Shown here: positions 61,406 through 64,000 of the stretch, one piece after another
How positions within the stretch are numbered: position 1 is the first letter of the stretch
How the letters are laid out: each line of letters opens with the position of its first letter
NCBI RefSeq assembly: GCF_022811725.1
Contig: NZ_CP094527.1
Location: 3,720,001-3,784,000, forward strand
From: Mucilaginibacter sp. SMC90
Lineage (GTDB): Bacteria; Bacteroidota; Bacteroidia; Sphingobacteriales; Sphingobacteriaceae
Direction of reading: 5' to 3'
DNA: 64,000 nt
Made by a program: the position numbers and the translations under genes
Notes under the pieces: model-generated
Databases searched by the model: none
What the model was told of the DNA's origin: nothing
The model's input: only the letters and a program-made list of their open reading frames with translations

Positions 61406-62041
61406 ATGCTGCAATTTCAAAATTTTACAAAATCATACGGTAATTACCCGGCTTTAAAAATTGAAAACCTGCAATTACAGGCCGGTATCTACTGGATAAA
61501 AGGTGTAAACGGCTCCGGTAAAAGCACTCTGCTAAAATCTATTGCAGGGATATTGGCATTTGATGGCGACATTTTGATCGATAATAGCATCAGCATAAAA
61601 AAACAACCGGTAGCTTACCGTAAGCTGGTAAACGTCGCCGAAGCAGAACCCGTATTTCCCGATTTTTTAACGGGATCAGAAATGATCGCCCTGTTTGTAG
61701 ATGCCAAAGATGCCCCAACAGGGCAGGAGGAACACTATATTAAAAGCATGGGCATGCAAAGCTTTGTTGAGCGCCCGGTTGGTACCTACAGCAGCGGCAT
61801 GATGAAAAAGCTTTCCTTATTGCTGGCGTTTTTAGGCAAACCGAAATTGATCCTTCTTGATGAACCACTGATTACCATTGATACGGCATCGTTGGCAGTA
61901 TTAAATACCTGGATCAGGGAAAGGCATGAGCAGGAGGGAACCAGCTTTTTATTATCATCGCACCAAATACTGGAGGATGGCTCATTGCCCATATCGGGCG
62001 AGTTATTAGTTGAAGATCAAACCCTAAAGTTTATCAGCTAA
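61406..62041 (+). CDS. ABC transporter ATP-binding protein
   Basis: A 211-residue nucleotide-binding domain: Walker A GVNGSGKST (about residues 34-42), Q-loop near LVNVAEAEP, signature YSSGMMKKLSLLLAF, Walker B LILLDEPLITID and switch His in SSHQ. It is shorter than usual at the C-terminus. Its last base overlaps the first of the membrane protein, with which it should form an exporter. Substrate unknown. Confidence 0.92.
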   Translation: MLQFQNFTKSYGNYPALKIENLQLQAGIYWIKGVNGSGKSTLLKSIAGILAFDGDILIDNSISIKKQPVAYRKLVNVAEAEPVFPDFLTGSEMIALFVDAKDAPTGQEEHYIKSMGMQSFVERPVGTYSSGMMKKLSLLLAFLGKPKLILLDEPLITIDTASLAVLNTWIRERHEQEGTSFLLSSHQILEDGSLPISGELLVEDQTLKFIS

Positions 62042-63150
62042 TGAAACCGCTAACCAATGTATTGTTAAAAATATTTGCTGGTGGCTTTTTCCGTGTACAC
62101 GCAGGAATCCTGTTGTTTATGTTTTTGGCGATGGTAGGGGTAGTGCCACCTCAATACCTGATAGGCTATCACAAAGCGCTGATGCTGGCTATGGATAGCA
62201 GTTCGGCAGTGATGGCGCTGGTATTTGCGGTCTGGCTAATTTATGCCGTTAAAAGCTGGCATTATGTATCCGGGCAGATCTTTGCCTCTGGTCAGCATTT
62301 TTTATTTTACAGCAGTAATTCTCTGAGTAGGGAGAAACAATTAAAAAGCTGGTTTGGGATACAGGCAGCTATATCATCGCCAATAATAGCTTATGCAATC
62401 ATAACGATTTGTGTTGGCATTGCTAATGATTATTATCTGTTGCCGGTTTGCATTTTGTTGTACTTAATAACATTAAGCTATTTAAGCGCGGTTATTTATA
62501 CAAGGCAAATCAACCGGCTTGTTGATGGCAGTAATCAATCTTTATTATTAAAGCTAAGCAGCAAATGGCGTAAGCCTTATTTCAGCCTATATATTTATCA
62601 CCTGTTTGATAAGCGCAAAGTACCGTATTTGATCACCAAGGCATTGTCATGGCTTATTATTACCAGTGTATTTTATGTATTTGCCGATGTTAAAACAGAT
62701 GCACGGGTAGCCGGCATAGCAATACTTGCTGTAGTCACAGCACACATTGTTTTGATATTTGAAGAACGGAAGTTTGAAGAGAACGGATTAGGTTTCTCCC
62801 GCAATTTACCTTACAGCAGACAAAGGCTCTTTTTGAATTTTACAGGTGTTTATTTCTTTTTGCTGATCCCCGAAGGTGTTTGGCTATTCAGCAGGTTTAA
62901 CCCCTTGATGGCTACTGAATTATTACTATTGGCCTTAAGTACCACAATGTTGTTCCATTGCCTGCTTTATTGGTTCGGGCTTAATATGGACAAATACCTG
63001 CAATGGATTCTCGGGTTATTTATAGTACTGTTCTGGATCATTATGTTCAAGCTGCTTTGGGTGCTTATTCCATTAAATCTGGGTATAGCTTACTGGCTGT
63101 TTTACAGTAACTATTATAAGTTTGAGGGAGTAGTAAGCGATAAGCTCTGA
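62041..63150 (+). CDS. ABC transporter permease-like membrane protein
   Basis: A 369-residue protein with about ten hydrophobic helices (FRVHAGILLFMFLAMVGVV, ALVFAVWLIYAVKSW and others) and no signal peptide. Coupled to the preceding ATP-binding gene by a one-base overlap, so it is the probable membrane partner. The sequence gives no substrate. Convergent with prmC. Confidence 0.75.
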   Translation: MKPLTNVLLKIFAGGFFRVHAGILLFMFLAMVGVVPPQYLIGYHKALMLAMDSSSAVMALVFAVWLIYAVKSWHYVSGQIFASGQHFLFYSSNSLSREKQLKSWFGIQAAISSPIIAYAIITICVGIANDYYLLPVCILLYLITLSYLSAVIYTRQINRLVDGSNQSLLLKLSSKWRKPYFSLYIYHLFDKRKVPYLITKALSWLIITSVFYVFADVKTDARVAGIAILAVVTAHIVLIFEERKFEENGLGFSRNLPYSRQRLFLNFTGVYFFLLIPEGVWLFSRFNPLMATELLLLALSTTMLFHCLLYWFGLNMDKYLQWILGLFIVLFWIIMFKLLWVLIPLNLGIAYWLFYSNYYKFEGVVSDKL

Positions 63151-63153
63151 TGA

Positions 63154-64000
63154 TTAAAATTGCGCTTTTATCATCCTGTCCCTGCCGCTCATATCTTTTC
63201 TTAACGATATGTTTTTAAATCCTTTATCTGTCAGTAGTTCTACTGTTTCTTTACCCAGGTTTTCATTGATCTCAAAGTAAATTAAGCCATCGGTAAGCAA
63301 ATTATTCAAAGCAAAATCGGCTATAGCACGATAAAATATCAGCGGGTCGTGCTCGGGTACAAACAATGCGGTATGCGGTTCAAAATCAGTAACATTGCTA
63401 TGCATCTGTTTTTTGTCATCAAGCGTTACGTAAGGAGGGTTACTTACGATAATATTATATCCAGCGCCTTCATTACCCGGTTTGGTATTTAAAATATCAG
63501 CCTGAATAAAATTAATTTCAACCTCATTTAGCATAGCATTTTCCTTAGCCGTTTTCAAAGCCCCCTCAGATATATCTATTGCAGATATTTCGGCATCTGC
63601 CAAGTTCTTTTTTAAACTAATGGCGATACAGCCGCTACCAGTGCCTATATCCAACAAACAAAACCTTTCACCTTTCGCCTTTAACCTTTCACCTTCTAAA
63701 ATCCATTCTACAAGTTCCTCTGTTTCCGGACGGGGGATCAGTACGTACGGGTTCACTTTGAAAGGCAAGCCATAAAACTCGGTAAAGCCTAAAACATACT
63801 GAACAGGTTTTCCTGTTTTTAGCTCGATGAGGATATTTTTGATCCGTTCTGATTGTTCGGCAGTTAACGCTCTTTCAGAGAATGCTTTGATCGATGCCCT
63901 TGACATACCGGTAACTTCGGCAATAATAAGCAGCGTAATAGCTTCTGTTTCATTAATATCGTAAACGCCATTTATCTGCTGCCTGTAATCTTCAAAAACA
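63154..64000 (-). CDS. prmC: Release factor glutamine methyltransferase PrmC (HemK), 5'-truncated by window edge
   Basis: The frame continues without interruption to the window end at 64000; the ATG at 63906 is internal. Before it is the typical N-terminal helix region (VYDINETEAITLLIIAEVTG in part) of PrmC. The methyltransferase part has IPRPETEELVEW, LDIGTGSGCIAISL and the NPPY motif (VSNPPYV). It methylates the Gln of the GGQ motif of release factors. About 282 residues are present, so only a few N-terminal residues are missing. Confidence 0.95.
   Translation of the reverse strand, partial: VFEDYRQQINGVYDINETEAITLLIIAEVTGMSRASIKAFSERALTAEQSERIKNILIELKTGKPVQYVLGFTEFYGLPFKVNPYVLIPRPETEELVEWILEGERLKAKGERFCLLDIGTGSGCIAISLKKNLADAEISAIDISEGALKTAKENAMLNEVEINFIQADILNTKPGNEGAGYNIIVSNPPYVTLDDKKQMHSNVTDFEPHTALFVPEHDPLIFYRAIADFALNNLLTDGLIYFEINENLGKETVELLTDKGFKNISLRKDMSGRDRMIKAQF

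Overview
The window is Bacteroidota DNA, most like Sphingobacteriaceae (Mucilaginibacter/Pedobacter type). The grounds are a SusD-like lipoprotein gene, a DUF6520/MauE pair, a Bacteroidetes-type conjugation system (TraE to TraN with DUF4134, DUF4133, TraK, TraM and TraN), TAnnTTTG-like promoter sequences, few Shine-Dalgarno sites, and an integrase lacking the first catalytic arginine, as is usual in this phylum. Species cannot be fixed by reading.

Layout. (1) 1-8.3 kb: the end of a susD-like gene, an MFS efflux/SDR pair divergent from an HxlR regulator, DUF6520 and MauE membrane proteins, a Crp-type regulator divergent from an alpha-oxoamine synthase, and two unknown genes. (2) 8.4-11.05 kb: an intact IS21-family insertion sequence (istA, istB) with clear ends and a 9-bp target duplication. 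(3) 11.1-34.6 kb: the backbone of an integrative conjugative element (ICE). It holds a structured non-coding stretch, a primase-like gene, a strong candidate oriT, mobilisation protein and relaxase, ParA, the type IV secretion operon (traE, traE-like, traF, traG, three tandem secreted paralogues, traJ, traK, traL-like, traM, traN), the coupling ATPase, a LytM peptidase, an ArdC-like protein, DUF4099/DUF3945 and small accessory genes. (4) 34.6-40.4 kb: a DNA-damage cassette with an SRAP/HMCES protein and an unknown gene divergent from a DinB-family polymerase and a DnaE-family polymerase (an ImuB/DnaE2-like mutasome without a RecA-like ImuA). (5) 40.8-53.8 kb: an accessory, probably defence, island. 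Its most striking part is an operon coding for an XRE regulator, a retron-type reverse transcriptase and a membrane-anchored homologue of exonuclease VII large subunit, preceded by about 600 non-coding bases that could hold the msr-msd RNA. Next to it are a HEPN/Toprim-type protein, a 1266-residue SEC-C/nuclease-like protein, a DUF2971 protein and several unknowns. (6) 54.2-56.4 kb: excisionase-like gene, tyrosine integrase, repeats, and tRNA-Ser(UGA), which is the likely attachment site. (7) 56.5-64 kb: chromosomal housekeeping genes (YihY, thioesterase, mltG, rhodanese, PASTA protein, ddl, ABC transporter, 5'-truncated prmC).

The right end of the ICE is therefore near 56.3 kb. I could not find the left end: no copy of the tRNA 3' end was seen further left, so genes 1-8 kb may be cargo or lie in another region. 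The sections fit together as a mobile element that carries its own transfer machinery, repair polymerases for its single-stranded transfer intermediate, and anti-phage cargo next to the integrase. The retron plus exonuclease VII-like operon is the best candidate for an undescribed system.
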